Part shown: positions 1 to 10,685 of the stretch, piece after piece
Position numbering within the stretch: position 1 is the stretch's first letter
How the letters are laid out: every line of letters begins with the position of its first letter
Source of the DNA: Harmothoe impar
Lineage: Eukaryota; Annelida; Polychaeta; Phyllodocida; Polynoidae
Reading direction: 5' to 3'
NCBI GenBank assembly: GCA_947462335.1
Contig: OX381710.1
Coordinates: 63,049,303-63,113,302 of the forward strand
Length of the DNA stretch: 64,000 nucleotides
Program-made: the position numbers and the translations under genes
The notes under the pieces: model-generated
Told to the model about the DNA's origin: nothing
Database searches by the model: none
What the model saw: only the letters and a program-made list of their open reading frames with translations

Positions 1-36
1 CACAATTTCTGTTCTTGACCTTAAAAATAATGACCT

Positions 37-55
37 TGACCTTGGGCCAAGGTCA
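37..55. promoter_or_regulatory. Nuclear-receptor-like palindrome
   Basis: Nine-base arms TGACCTTGG and CCAAGGTCA surround a single G. AAGGTCA is the half-site bound by orphan nuclear receptors such as ERR and SF-1. A direct repeat TGACCTTTGACCTC lies at about 560-573. No promoter is visible next to either, so a regulatory role is only a possibility. Confidence 0.2.
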
Positions 56-97
56 AAATTGTAATTATAGGAGTAGCTTCTAATTCAGTGTACTTAA

Positions 98-464
98 AGT
101 GATATGGTCCGATTTTTTTCATATTTTAAATCCTGCTTAAAGGTGTTTCATATGTTAGTACAATATCATATTTGGAGAATAGGGACCAACAAAATGCTAC
201 ATATGGGCAGTAAGAGCCCAATTAGAGGGTCTGATATGGCCCAAGTGTAGTATTTTACAGTGTTTTTTTCAATGGGGGAATTATAGCGTGCACTCCAAAA
301 TGAGTAAATTGAGCCATAATCTGATAATTAGTCAGATTTTAAGCTGAATCATAGGGAATGAGATAAAATAAAGTAGCTAGCACATGAAGTATGGCCGTAG
401 GGAACATTCTAATTCATACATAACAAAATTGAGTTTTGAACCCTAATCATCGGACCATGTCACT
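98..464. mobile_element. MITE with TTAA flanks
   Basis: Sixteen-base terminal inverted repeats start AGTGATATGGTCCGAT on the left; the right copy has one mismatch. Both ends abut TTAA (94-97 and 465-468), the target duplication of piggyBac and Kolobok transposons. The TIR does not begin with the CCC usual for piggyBac, so Kolobok-like is the better guess. The interior has no coding potential, so the element is non-autonomous. Confidence 0.6.
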
Positions 465-659
465 TTAAATCCCCAAAATGAAAGGGCTGACGTACATATA
501 CCATGTGCTAGACTCAGTTAATCACCAATTTGGCTATAACCCAGTTTTAGTGGTGACGTTGACCTTTGACCTCTTGTTTCGCCTATAGAGCTATTGCACC
601 CCGACTGCTATTACACAAAAATATGATCCCTAGACATTTTTGGTTTAGACATATAGCTT

Positions 660-770
660 TCAGGAAAATAGCATGAGCCTTCGTGCCTATAGTTGGGCAC
701 GACTTGCTAAATTCTGGTTGCTGGCTCGTGCACTATATGAATAAATGAAGCCAATGCAATCAATCAAAAT
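660..770 (+). mobile_element. Possible LINE 3' tail
   Basis: AT-rich sequence with AATAAA (about 740-745) ending in CAATCAATCAA. Short tandem tails of this kind end many CR1/L2-group LINE copies, and a similar tail is at about 15060-15140. No reverse transcriptase sequence is attached, so this would be a severely 5'-truncated copy. Confidence 0.3.
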
Positions 771-853
771 AATTTCAAAAGGAAATTACAAAAATATTTA
801 TTTTCCTCTTTCATGACATCAAAATTTCTGCAATTTCCTTTTGAAATTATTTT
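766..853. repeat. 22-bp inverted repeat in intron
   Basis: Perfect 22-base arms at 766-787 and 832-853, AAAATAATTTCAAAAGG followed by AAATT on the left, separated by 44 bases. The right arm ends 22 bases before the predicted exon at 876 and would overlap the branch-point region in a folded transcript. Confidence 0.7.
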
Positions 854-875
854 GGGTCCTCTCTCTCATTTTCAG

Positions 876-2542
876 AGGATTCTACTGTGGGGCTGTATTC
901 GTACAGCTTTATCCTGCTAGATTGTACATAGACAACTATTTAGCAATCTATGTGTGCCGTGTCCAGATTTACATGATCTGTGTGAGACCATTCTTCGACT
1001 TACAAGGTAAGTGCAAGGGCTCTTCATGACCTCATTACTGTCCATTTGTCTGATTAGATACTTCCCCATGTAAAATGACAATCTAATATCAGGGAATCAT
1101 TGACAACAGTAGTAATGATCTCAAGAGCAGAGCCCTGTGCCACAACTTATAAAGTATATCTTTTAACGGATATTAGGCTCAAGAAGGGAAACATCACTTT
1201 GTGTCTGAAAAAAACAACTTGGCATGACATGTGAGTATTTGAAATTTTGGGGGACAAAAAACTGAAATGACCTTTTGTCTCCAAATCTCTTTTCTCGAAT
1301 CACCATTTAAAAGAAATCATTTGACAAACTCACTTTTTGGCACTCTTGTGCCACTGTACTTAAGGGGTTAAATGTTCCGACCACTGTTGTGTCCTTAGCA
1401 GCAGATGTTGCGGCAGAAGGTGCTGCAGCAGCAGCTACTTCTACAGCAGCTCCTACAGCAGGAGACTCGGTGCAGCTACCGGCTGACCTCATACAGGACC
1501 TCATCCTGGAGAGTTACGACAACATGACACGAGCCGTCAACGAGTGCTGTAGTGCAGGGGATGCAGCGGCCTGCTGTAGTGCAGATGTGTCGAAGAACAT
1601 CACAACCGGACCAGCCAATGGGACTGTTGAGGTCCCGCCTGAACTGGCCAACCTGACAACAACAACAACAACAACAACAACAGCAGCCACAACAACAAAG
1701 CCTAAACATAACTACATTGCAGCAATATGTGGTGGTTTAGCTGTGGCTGTCCTGTTTGCTCTTACACTGGTAGTCGCTGTAACATGCGCAATTAGAGAAA
1801 ACAGGCGGTAAGTTGTGTTTAAACAATAACCATTCCCTTGGATGCAAAATGAGTCAGATATAAAACTTGTATCGGACACTTGCATTTGCATTTATTCAAC
1901 GATACCAGCCTATGCCAGAAAATCCAATAAAACTGGTTTCAACTGTGTGTCGGCATGTTCAATACTTTGTAGGAAATCCTCCGTCATTTCAATGTCAGAA
2001 GGATATCTGCACATCGTCTAATTTGGTGTTCACCACTTTGTTGTTAATATTAGGTTCACCTTAAGTTCTATTGAAGACAAATTGTCTTAATATTAAAATC
2101 TTTGACACTCATAGGTGAACCCACTGGCTTTACCATACTGTATTTCTGTGTATGTACCTTACTTCTGCAACATTTGATTAATATTAAATCTAACATTTTT
2201 TTATATAAATCTGTAGGACAAAATTGATATGACAAAAATCACTATTCAGAGTTGAATATTTTAGAAGGTTGCATATTGATCGATAAGTATTTGTAACTAT
2301 CTTTCAGATGGCCAGTGTTTAGCCCTCAGTTTGGGAAGATGTCGCATAGACAAGGCGTGCCACCTGGGCACATTCACTCAGTCTATAGGACAACTTCACT
2401 ATGGCCTCGGGCTCCCATCAACAACGCAATGATTCTACGCAGATCTAACAAAATGTTCCACCCCCGCACGCTTCAGCCTCCTGTGCAGCAACTCAGAAGT
2501 CCAATGAGCCCATATAACACATGGGGCAACCAGGAACTCTGA
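876..2542 (+). CDS. Membrane glycoprotein gene, last three exons
   Basis: Three exons fit one reading frame: 876-1006, 1399-1807 and 2308-2542 (TGA stop). Acceptors end TTTTCAG, CCTTAG and TTTCAG; the first two exons are followed by GTAAGT. Exon 876-1006 ends with one base of a codon and 1399 supplies two; exon 1399-1807 ends with two bases (CG) and 2308 supplies one (A, giving Arg). Exon 2 encodes an Ala/Thr-rich ectodomain with two Cys-Cys pairs, four N-glycosylation sequons (NMT, NIT, NGT, NLT), a run of nine Thr, and a hydrophobic segment (IAAICGGLAVAVLFALTLVV) followed by Arg-rich residues. Exon 3 gives a basic cytoplasmic tail of about 77 residues. The topology suggests a type I surface protein. 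The first exon is hydrophobic and Cys-rich and is the least certain. Upstream exons are outside the window or unrecognised. I do not recognise the family. Confidence 0.6.
1660..1699 (+). repeat. (ACA)n coding microsatellite
   Basis: Nearly pure ACA triplets inside exon 1399-1807 encode the membrane-proximal threonine run. It sits in a Ser/Thr-rich stalk suited to O-glycosylation; its length is likely polymorphic. Confidence 0.85.
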
Positions 2543-3134
2543 TTATCTGCCTTTGCTACCACCAACACAACTATGCATTAGAAACTAATTTAGTTTTCCT
2601 GTAAGGATAAAGTAGGATTCACTTAATAATCAGACTAAGAGTGTAGTATGGAAGATATATCCTGGACATATGACTTGCACGGATGGTATTACACTATCCA
2701 CATGAAATGGTCAGTTCTCTTGCGCTGTTACTTGTAAGAACAGAGAAGCATATACATTGAAAACCCAGAGAAACCGAAGCTCGTCAGTAGTGACAACCTA
2801 AGTTGTCATAACATATTATGGCGGGTGGCAGTACTGTCCTATAGAGAATAGTGCAGTCTTTAATCAGTGCCCCTATCCAGTGGGGGCATCCCTTTCACAG
2901 TCTTGGCGTATTTTTGGTTGATCTAAGCAACATAGATCCTAATAAACTACCTGCCAGTTGGTTGAGGTAATGGCCACAAAGGTATAGAAACCACTAAGGG
3001 CTCATGACAAACAGAGGCTTGTAAAATGTTTATCTCTTTGACACCAAGTGGCAGCTATGTGTCCGTAAGTGGCTTGGTGTGTTACAACTTACGGTGGTCA
3101 CTGGGACAAGCTAGAGCATGTCTGGACTGGAAGG
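2543..3134 (+). other. Probable 3' UTR and downstream flank
   Basis: Non-coding sequence after the stop codon. An AATAAA hexamer at 2941-2946 is the first plausible polyadenylation signal, implying a 3' UTR near 420 bases. Nothing else recognisable was seen. Confidence 0.4.
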
Positions 3135-3186
3135 ATTTGAAGACTTAAAATCATCAGTAATGACTGATGATTTTAAGTCTTCAAAT
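3135..3186. repeat. Perfect 23-bp hairpin
   Basis: Arms 3135-3157 and 3164-3186 are exact reverse complements around a six-base TAATGA loop. The stem is AT-rich (ATTTGAAGACTTAAAATCA at its base). This is shorter than a typical animal microRNA precursor; a miniature palindromic element is the other reading. Confidence 0.85.
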
Positions 3187-3578
3187 TGACAATACCTAAA
3201 TGTATGTGTACATGAGTTGAATCCACTTGTAAGCTGGCGAAATCAAGATGTAATAACGGGACAGTGCTTTGAAAGGCAATTAAACTACCGATTGGAAATC
3301 AGTATTCATTGTGCTTGGCCATTCAAGAAAAATATATCAAGTCCATTGCTTGATTTAAACACAATTCCTTACTTTCATGAGCAGAAGATTGCTGCTGGAG
3401 CTCACACCTTACTCTTCAAGCAGCAAACAGGTTGGGGAAATCCTTGGAGAAACTTGAATGAGGGGGTTTTCCCCTTAATTTCGGGTTATTATTATACATG
3501 TCATTTTAGGTTAAACCAGAAAATCCAATTTTCCAATATCTAAACATTATTTGCTGAAGATGATTAATCTATATACAG
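3187..3578 (+). other. Non-coding stretch, uncertain reading frame
   Basis: A 108-codon open frame occurs at 3217-3543, but it lacks splice context, a recognisable domain or a repeated homologue here. I see no good support for a gene. Confidence 0.3.
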
Positions 3579-4446
3579 CTAGACAACCCAGGTAACAAGA
3601 AACGTTTGATCAAAGTTGATCAATGGTTCACTTTAGGTTAATTGGACCAACGTTTTTTTATTTGCAATATTTCAACATTGAAAAAACATTTTTGTAGAAG
3701 ATGTGATTTTAGAAACGTTGGTTTAATGTTGGAAAACAGTTTGCAAACTAACGTTTTTTTCAGGTAACCTATATTGAACATTGCTCAACGTCTTTTTGTC
3801 AAACCAACATTCCTTTAACCAATTAATTTAACGTTGGATTAACATGCTTTTTAAAAATTCCAACCCAACCCACCAGATGGCAGTTTAGTCATTGATAGAA
3901 CTAGTTTTAATACTGTCCTCATGTATTCGCCTAAAAAAAGGCAATTATATTGATCATTTCTGATACATCTATTTAACTTTACATTAACATTTAGTGTATG
4001 AATATGTCTAGACTAAAGAATCTGATAAAATAATATTAGGCCTGTTTAATCCCACACTGTAGCATTCAGAGATAGATAAAAGCTATTCCATAAAATTGGT
4101 TTGTATGAATCAATATGTTAGCATACTCTCTGATGGAGAGTATGCATTCTCTCTGATGGAGAGTATTCTAATCTCAACCTGAGCGCTTGTAAGCTTAGGG
4201 AAACAGTGTGAAATAAATGTAAATACTATTGGACAGTATATTTGATTCTTACTGCATCAAAATATGTGTATTAACTCAACGTTTTTTCACCCCTAGCTTA
4301 ACGTTTATTTAATGTTAATTCAACATTGATTTGAGTCCACGAAATGGAGTTAGGCTATATGCAAAATGCACGTTTTTTCACTCTTTAAATGACGTTGAAA
4401 TAACGTTCAAATAACCTCAACTTTTTACGGGAATGTAGTTGTCTAG
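3579..4446. mobile_element. AACGTT-rich inverted-repeat element
   Basis: Bounded by CTAGACAAC (3579) and GTTGTCTAG (4438-4446). The interior has at least eight AACGTT or AACGTC words, many extended as CAACGTTTTTT, and is non-coding. It resembles the GTTGATTCAACGTT-type interior of the CCCAGTGGGC elements elsewhere in the window. No target duplication was established. Confidence 0.45.
4121..4168. repeat. Duplicated small hairpin
   Basis: GCATACTCTC, a TGATG loop and GAGAGTATGC form a perfect 10-bp stem at 4121-4145. A second, slightly changed copy follows directly. It lies inside the AACGTT-rich element and may be a local slippage product. Confidence 0.6.
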
Positions 4447-5197
4447 GTATATGTGAATGGGCTTCTATGACAGTCTTGTATTTCGTGAAAAATAATGATT
4501 TAAATGAAAAAATAAAGCCGAAATAAGGTATATTTATCTGTGGACTCCACCCCCCCCCCCTTTTTCACCCCACCTGCATTAGATACAGCACTGGAAGAAT
4601 TCCCCTTGGAGATGCGGACCAACGGGGGCCCTTATCTCTACCAGCGGCCCTTATCCCTGGGCTGGGCACCCCATGAGGGGGCTACCTTCTACCAGGGGGA
4701 GGTCTTGCTGATAAAAACTCCCCTGTGGGCTACTTCACCTGTAGTGGAGAAATGTCCAGGCCTGGGAAAGGGACCAGCGTCAGTTTGGTTTCCCTCTCCG
4801 CCTCTGCCACCATGGCACTTCTTGTTATAGACCCCTATAGTAGAGAAGACTTTAACATGCTAAGGTCACACAAGGAATGGCCTGATTTACCAAAGCTTTC
4901 ATTTTTGTCCAACTGTGAATCATGCTTCCCGTGCTATATCATACAATTGCATGTTTAGATCAATCATATTTTACATTAGCTTTTGATGACACTACATTGC
5001 ATTCCTTCTTTAAGAGCTATATCCTTTGATTTTATGTGTGCTCATGTACACCTGATAACTATAAATACTCTTAAAAGACACGTAACCACCTGAGCTATAC
5101 AACCCTGTACATCAGTGATAGAGCACAACGTTTGATTCACTAGATACAAATAAGGTATATGTGAAGGATTTCTCTCGTGTAGCTCTACACCATCCAT
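4447..5197. other. No gene seen
   Basis: Contains a C-tract at about 4551-4560 and a proline-rich open frame at 4540-4830 without splice sites or a known domain; it looks like chance. Otherwise featureless. Confidence 0.3.
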
Positions 5198-5385
5198 CTC
5201 TTTGTTGGTTGTATACTATCCAGTTAGTTCATGATAATGTCTCTGTCTAGACTGTGCCTGCCATTAGTTGATTACAATGTGGATACTGAGAAGTGCTCGA
5301 CACCAGTGTCCTGAATAATTTTCTGTGGTCTGAGATGAAAATGTGATTAAGTCCAATGACAGTGCAGACCCTGTCCTTTTACACA
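5198..5385 (+). repeat. Interspersed repeat A, copy 1
   Basis: Clearly similar to 10102-10268, with shared blocks such as TCATGATAATGTCT and GTGTCCTGAATAATTT. Both copies end near GTGATTAAGTCCAATGACAG. No TIR or coding capacity was seen; it belongs to the set of diverged duplications between 5 and 18 kb. Confidence 0.65.
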
Positions 5386-5650
5386 GAATGCTGACAGTGG
5401 TGCCACTACAGAACAAGAACAGAACAAAGACCTGCTAATGTCCATGCATGCACAATTCCTGATGATACAGCTTTAGATGGGGCTATGCCTTTAAGTGAAG
5501 TCAGATATAACTATGAGCACCAACAAACACTCCAAGATAATTTTATATTTTTACCTGAATGATTATAAGTTTTATTGAAATGAATCGAGTTACTATATAC
5601 CTCCTTTAGATCACGGTTATTTTAGATCTACAAATTATGAAACGGTTTTT

Positions 5651-5810
5651 CTAATGTCTTGATCTCCCCAGCCCAACAACATAATGTTTTGAATCATGTA
5701 TGAAGTCAACATTTGGGACAGCTTCACTGATGAATTCTAATCTGTCAAGTATTAATCGTATCAGCATAGTGTCTTCATGCAGTGGAGCCAAGGCCTGGAC
5801 ATCTTGAATG
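5651..5810 (-). CDS. Possible terminal exon of unknown gene
   Basis: On the minus strand an acceptor (GTGTATTTAG) is followed by 52 codons and a TAG stop. The peptide is unusually protein-like for this AT-rich window, with charged and hydrophobic residues alternating (for example IRLILDRLEFISEAV). The exon begins with the last base of a codon. No upstream exon partner was found on this strand, and I do not recognise the family. It may be a remnant of a gene in the duplicated segments here. Confidence 0.25.
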
Positions 5811-6523
5811 CTAAATACACTGAAGCATAGACAATTTTTACTAATCCCCAGTAACAATTTTGTAGTGACATATATATTCACAGCTCACCTACAGGCTACA
5901 GCTGAACAGAAAGGGATATCAAAGTGAATGTGTATCAGTATGCAGGGCTCTTATGTTTTTACCTAATATGAAATAAAGTGAAGCAGAAATTGCAGGAATG
6001 TTTTGGTTTGGTATGTGTATCACTTTATATGTATTCTAGGGCTGGCCAGGCCCCTTAAATTGACCTCAATTACAGGAATACATCTATCAAAAGAGAACGA
6101 ACTGCAATAGATAGCACGGTGGTGATGTGAATCAACCTAGTTATTAGAGAATAAGTTATTGTAATTATTGCAGAAAGTATGGTTCCGTAAACACTTCCTA
6201 AACACTTGTCCATGTACTCAACATACACTGAAGCAGCAAAATCTACAAATTGGCCATGCCATATCAAACACAACACTCCCACCCTTTCTACTGGAATCCA
6301 AAGCGATACTGACTTAACTCCTTGCTGGGTGTTTCTAGCTGCTGGCAGGTGTGAGTAAGCACTCTTTAAAAATTAAGCACTCTTTAAAAATCATTTAAAC
6401 GCAACATTACAAAGGGTTATTCAAATAAAAGCAGCTCTATTTGACATGGTAGGTTTGGTTATCTAAAACACTTCCTGTAAGTGGTAAAATGTTTTACCAT
6501 AAGGGTGGCCTGCCCTCCCCTAT
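5811..6523. other. No gene seen
   Basis: A hydrophobic open frame on the minus strand (6070-6282) contains a passable acceptor, but no donor or partner exon was found. GCACTCTTTAAAAATTAA repeats in tandem at about 6359-6392. Confidence 0.3.
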
Positions 6524-8060
6524 CACACTGATCCCAAATCACAAGCAGACTTTCCCTCGATGCTCGATGCTCGTTTTATGCAGATTGAGCCTAACAGAAC
6601 TCTTTGATGTGCAGGGGATGACTTGAAATTTCACTTTTGGTGAATTTTCTAAGATACGTCCACAGCCATGAATATTACATGACGGGAAGCAGCAAAGCGC
6701 ATCATGGGTGTTATTGTCTCAGATGTTGATCAGCACAAGAAAGAAAATGAGAGTAGGATTCAGTACGCAGGTAGCATGGGCTTTTTACTACCACTGCATT
6801 ATACAAGTTCATCAAGTAGAAATGTCCTATTTTGAGATTATGTCCTACACCTGCTGAACTATCCTTTCAGAAATAAAATGATGCTAAGGAAACTATCACT
6901 TCACTGTCCCAACTGTTCCTTCTAATTCTCTTGACCTTTAGCAACTAGATTTATTCAATTATAGCCATACTCTTCTTACTTTATTTAGCTCTCCTGTAGG
7001 TTGAGACCTCTCATGCATGTATCATGTCACAATGCTTCCATGGTCGAATACCATCCTCCTCTTGGGTGATTTATTTGTTTTACACACTGTACAACCATCT
7101 CTTGTGTTCTGACTCTTGTCTTTTATAGACCTTTCTCGCCTTACATCAGGCTTCTTGAGACCGTACTTGGTCTTTTGCAACAATCCGTTCCCCTATACAA
7201 ACATCTCTTGTATCTAAGAACAAACTTTTGTCTCTGATTTCTATTTCATCTTGTTTTATAACTGTTTCTTATGTTCAGGAGCAATAGTAGGTTACTATAA
7301 GAAGTGAAACCAGTTTGGTCTTTCTGCACATCCTGCACAGTAAAATGTCTATACAATCTGCCATTAGTGTGTAATTATGTGTAGATTGTTGTATAGAACT
7401 ATTTCATACTCTGTATTATAAAGCTATAATTATGTGATATTGTTTTATACCAGAAGATCATGACACATCATGCATCTTTATAACACATGTCACAACACTC
7501 ATTCAAGTCAATGTTTGTGGTTCCGACACACAGTACAACCTAACACAAGTCCCACTACTCTAGTTTAGTTAGATATGATCCTAAATGATCACATTGGGAA
7601 TCCGGTTTCATGCACTGTGATAACCTTGTCTCTCCCTGCTTGATGTAACTGCTTCTGTCTTCTGTTGTTATGAGGGCCATGCCAACTGATGAAGCCACAT
7701 ATTTATAATTTGGAAAACACAATTCTCATTCACATTAATGACCATGTAAGCCCTTTTACAAAGCACATTATGTCCTTGAATGTCCAAAAAGTGTTTCTGT
7801 CAAATTCATATCACTAAACTGCTCGCCTGCACCATGGGATAATGCATTGTCCAAAAATGCTTCAGTGCTCTATGAGCGGCACTAAAGTCAGAAATGCAAT
7901 TTAAATTTGGCAATTGTCAGACCCGATACTGAATTGAGAACCATAAAAATGAATGTTCATTTAACCCTAGGGGAAGGTAGAGGTGTAGGATGGAGTTGAC
8001 CCAGGGCAGTAATAATTCATGTTCATCTCTCTCCTTCTGCTAAACTAGAATGATCTAGTT
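6524..8060 (+). repeat. Segmental duplication, copy 1
   Basis: Diverged but collinear with about 16156-18270. Shared landmarks in order are ACTGATCCCAA, a TGCAGATTGA block, GGAAGCAGCAAAG, the TCTCTGATTTCT-TTTCATCTTGTTTTAT block, GTGTGTAATT, and at about 7880 the segment CACTAAAGTCAGAAATGCAATTT. The last segment occurs a third time at 9465-9680. No open frame is conserved between copies. Confidence 0.65.
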
Positions 8061-9459
8061 ACACTATGAAGAGAACACATTTGTCCCCTGATTGATATAT
8101 CTGCCTCCTAAAGACTATTATAAAAATGAGCAATAAAATGCCCACATGTAGAAAATATCAGACAACCTCCAGCTGTCGCGCAATCAAGCTTCATTGACCA
8201 TGAACCAATGAATGTAGTCATTGTCTTGTCTTTATTAACTGTTATGTTTGTCTCCACTACTAACCCAGGAAAGCACATTCCTTTTGTCACATCTAGACCC
8301 TCTCCTCAACTCAGCTCTTATTGCTGAGCCTTGCCTTTTGTTGTCAACGGTTGGATATTGAAACATTCCGTTGTGCCACCACATCCTACCAACCAGGCAC
8401 AATTCTAAAGTAATCCTTGCTTTAAATGCGACCAATATAGACAGGTTATAGTTTTTTGCACATCATTACGATTGAATAACTACTAACCGTTCCCTCTTTC
8501 TGTACATAATGTCTGCTCTACTGGTACTCCAGACTCTGTGAGGTTCACCTGCCACCTGGGGCTCTGCTGGTGGTTCTCATGGGGTAATAGGAGAGCCTAG
8601 AGTCACAACAGTTGAAAGTTGGGGATACCTCCACATTAGAGGGAGCTGGCTGGATGTAATGAAATGGTTTTTTGAAATACATTCTCATATACGCTATGCT
8701 TTATGACAATGTTGTCTATGCTGCATTAGTCTCAATATGCTATAATCAGTTTTCTTAATGATAAAAAACAACAGCATGCTCAAAATATTATGGGCGTCTT
8801 TAGGAATAAAGGGTATCATCCAAACAGAACAAATTTGAGCGAAAGACAATTTCTGATCCTATTGCCCATCTGCTCTGTTTTCATAGGGTCGGTTATGTGA
8901 CAAGAATCAGCCTGGGTATTTCTGGTGTATAAAGCCTGGGAGTATCAAGGTGGGAACCACCAGGTAACAGGGGGCGCTTTGCGCATGCGCAGGTTAACAC
9001 TTCCGTCCGCTCCGTTTGTTGTTGCCATTGTTGTTCTCGGCGAAGGAGTAAGCACAAGCCAGCGTGTGAATTAACTGAATTTATAGCAAGGTGTAGTCCG
9101 ATTTCAGCTGAATTTATTGATATCATACTCCAGGCTTAATGTTTCTAAGTTTGAAATTACAGCATATATCTAATGCTATAGAACGATTAAAAAAAAGACT
9201 ACTGATATACTGTTTATTCAAATAGTGGAAAACTAGTGGGAAACTCTCTAGCCCAATTAGAGAACATACAAAAAGCAAACCCCATTAGCCATTAATTTAT
9301 GGAAATGTTCTTCCCTGAAGAAGCTCATATATATAAATGCATTCTATTTTGATCCAATATAAATACCCTTAGGACAGAAAGTAGTTCCATTAAATCAATA
9401 GTCCCTAACAGCTCCTCTGTATATGTGTTATGCAAAAAACATACCATTAGTCAAACAAA
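8061..9459. other. No gene seen
   Basis: Unique AT-rich sequence with a short GC-richer patch at about 8960-9010 (CGCTTTGCGCATGCGCAGG, an NRF1-like GCGCATGCGC at 8980-8990). No exon or repeat structure was resolved. Confidence 0.3.
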
Positions 9460-9680
9460 GTAAAAGCGGTGGCACTCTAAAGCGCTGCTAAAGGCAGAAA
9501 TGAATTCAAATTTGGGGATTGCATGACCAAATACTGGATTGAGAATCATGAAACGGGGGGAGGTAGAGGATGGGTTGTCTGATTGTAAGAGTCCTTTAAG
9601 TTCATCCCTGTCATGCTCCTGTGGAATCTGTCTGGTCACCCTACATAAGCGGCCATCTTGTCCCCCCAGCAGTATGATGG
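9460..9680 (+). repeat. Third copy of duplicated segment
   Basis: Matches about 7850-8040 and 18070-18265: GGCAGAAATGAATTCAAATTT, GATTGCATGACCAAATACTG, and a GGTCACCCTACATAAGCGGC block shared with 18250. Diverged and non-coding. Confidence 0.55.
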
Positions 9681-9838
9681 ATATTGATAGCTCATGTCTT
9701 ACACTCCCAGAGAGCAATATTGATGAAAATGCATGCAGGGACAGACGGCCAAGACACCAGATTATAGTTAGATTCTGCTGCATGGCAAATTGTGTGCGAT
9801 AGAGTTCCAGGTCACCATCCTTGTGTATCTAACATTAC

Positions 9839-9840
<2 letters not shown>

Positions 9841-9907
<67 letters not shown>

Positions 9908-9930
9908 GGAGAGAGGGGGCAGGAGAGAAA
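9841..9930 (+). repeat. (GA)n microsatellite
   Basis: About 30 GA dinucleotides with a degenerate tail to about 9935. Open frames through it are artefacts of the repeat. Confidence 0.95.
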
Positions 9931-10101
9931 GAGAGAGTTGATAAAGCTAGCCGTGCTCCCTGTTACAGTTTAAAGATTCATCTGTTGTTTCATACGTTTT
10001 AGTTAATTTCTGTTCATGAATATGGATAAATTGCATAAATAAGGAAAAAGTAAAAATATAACATGAACCCCAACCCCCCTATTCAGGCTCTATCCATTTT
10101 T

Positions 10102-10268
10102 TTGTTGGTAGTTTACCTTATATCCAAGATCATTCATGATAATGTCTAGGTCTAGACTGTGTCGGCCAGAACAATATGCATCTAAAGAAGTGTGTGACAT
10201 TCAGTGTCCTGAATAATTTCCTACCGTTGGAGATGAGAATGTGATTAAGTCCAATGACAGCACTACCC
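10102..10268 (+). repeat. Interspersed repeat A, copy 2
   Basis: Matches 5198-5385, ending with GTGATTAAGTCCAATGACAG-like sequence. Divergence suggests an old duplication. Confidence 0.6.
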
Positions 10269-10685
10269 CCCTACTTTTTACCAGTAGCTAGAGGTATTTT
10301 GGCATGGGCTAAATTAGACACAAATGTCCAGCACTCAACCAACCTCGCGATCTTCCGAAATCATTTGGATCGAACCTTAGTGTTTACAAACATTTTGAGT
10401 TTATAAATATGTTTATTCACATAGTGATTTTCATAACACAGTTACAATCAAAGAACAATCTCAGTTGCTCTATTATAATAATTGGTAGAATTATGTGGTT
10501 TGACAGAATTACATATAGTTATGTATGTAAGACGGGGCGTACTGGGTACAAACGCTACCTTGTGCGACCACACTCTGAAAGAATGTTTTTCTAGTGGCCT
10601 CTTTAGGCGAATGACAAAAATTTCCAAAACTAAGAATTACATATAGTTACAGGATTACATGCTCTATATTTCAATTAACAGTGAG

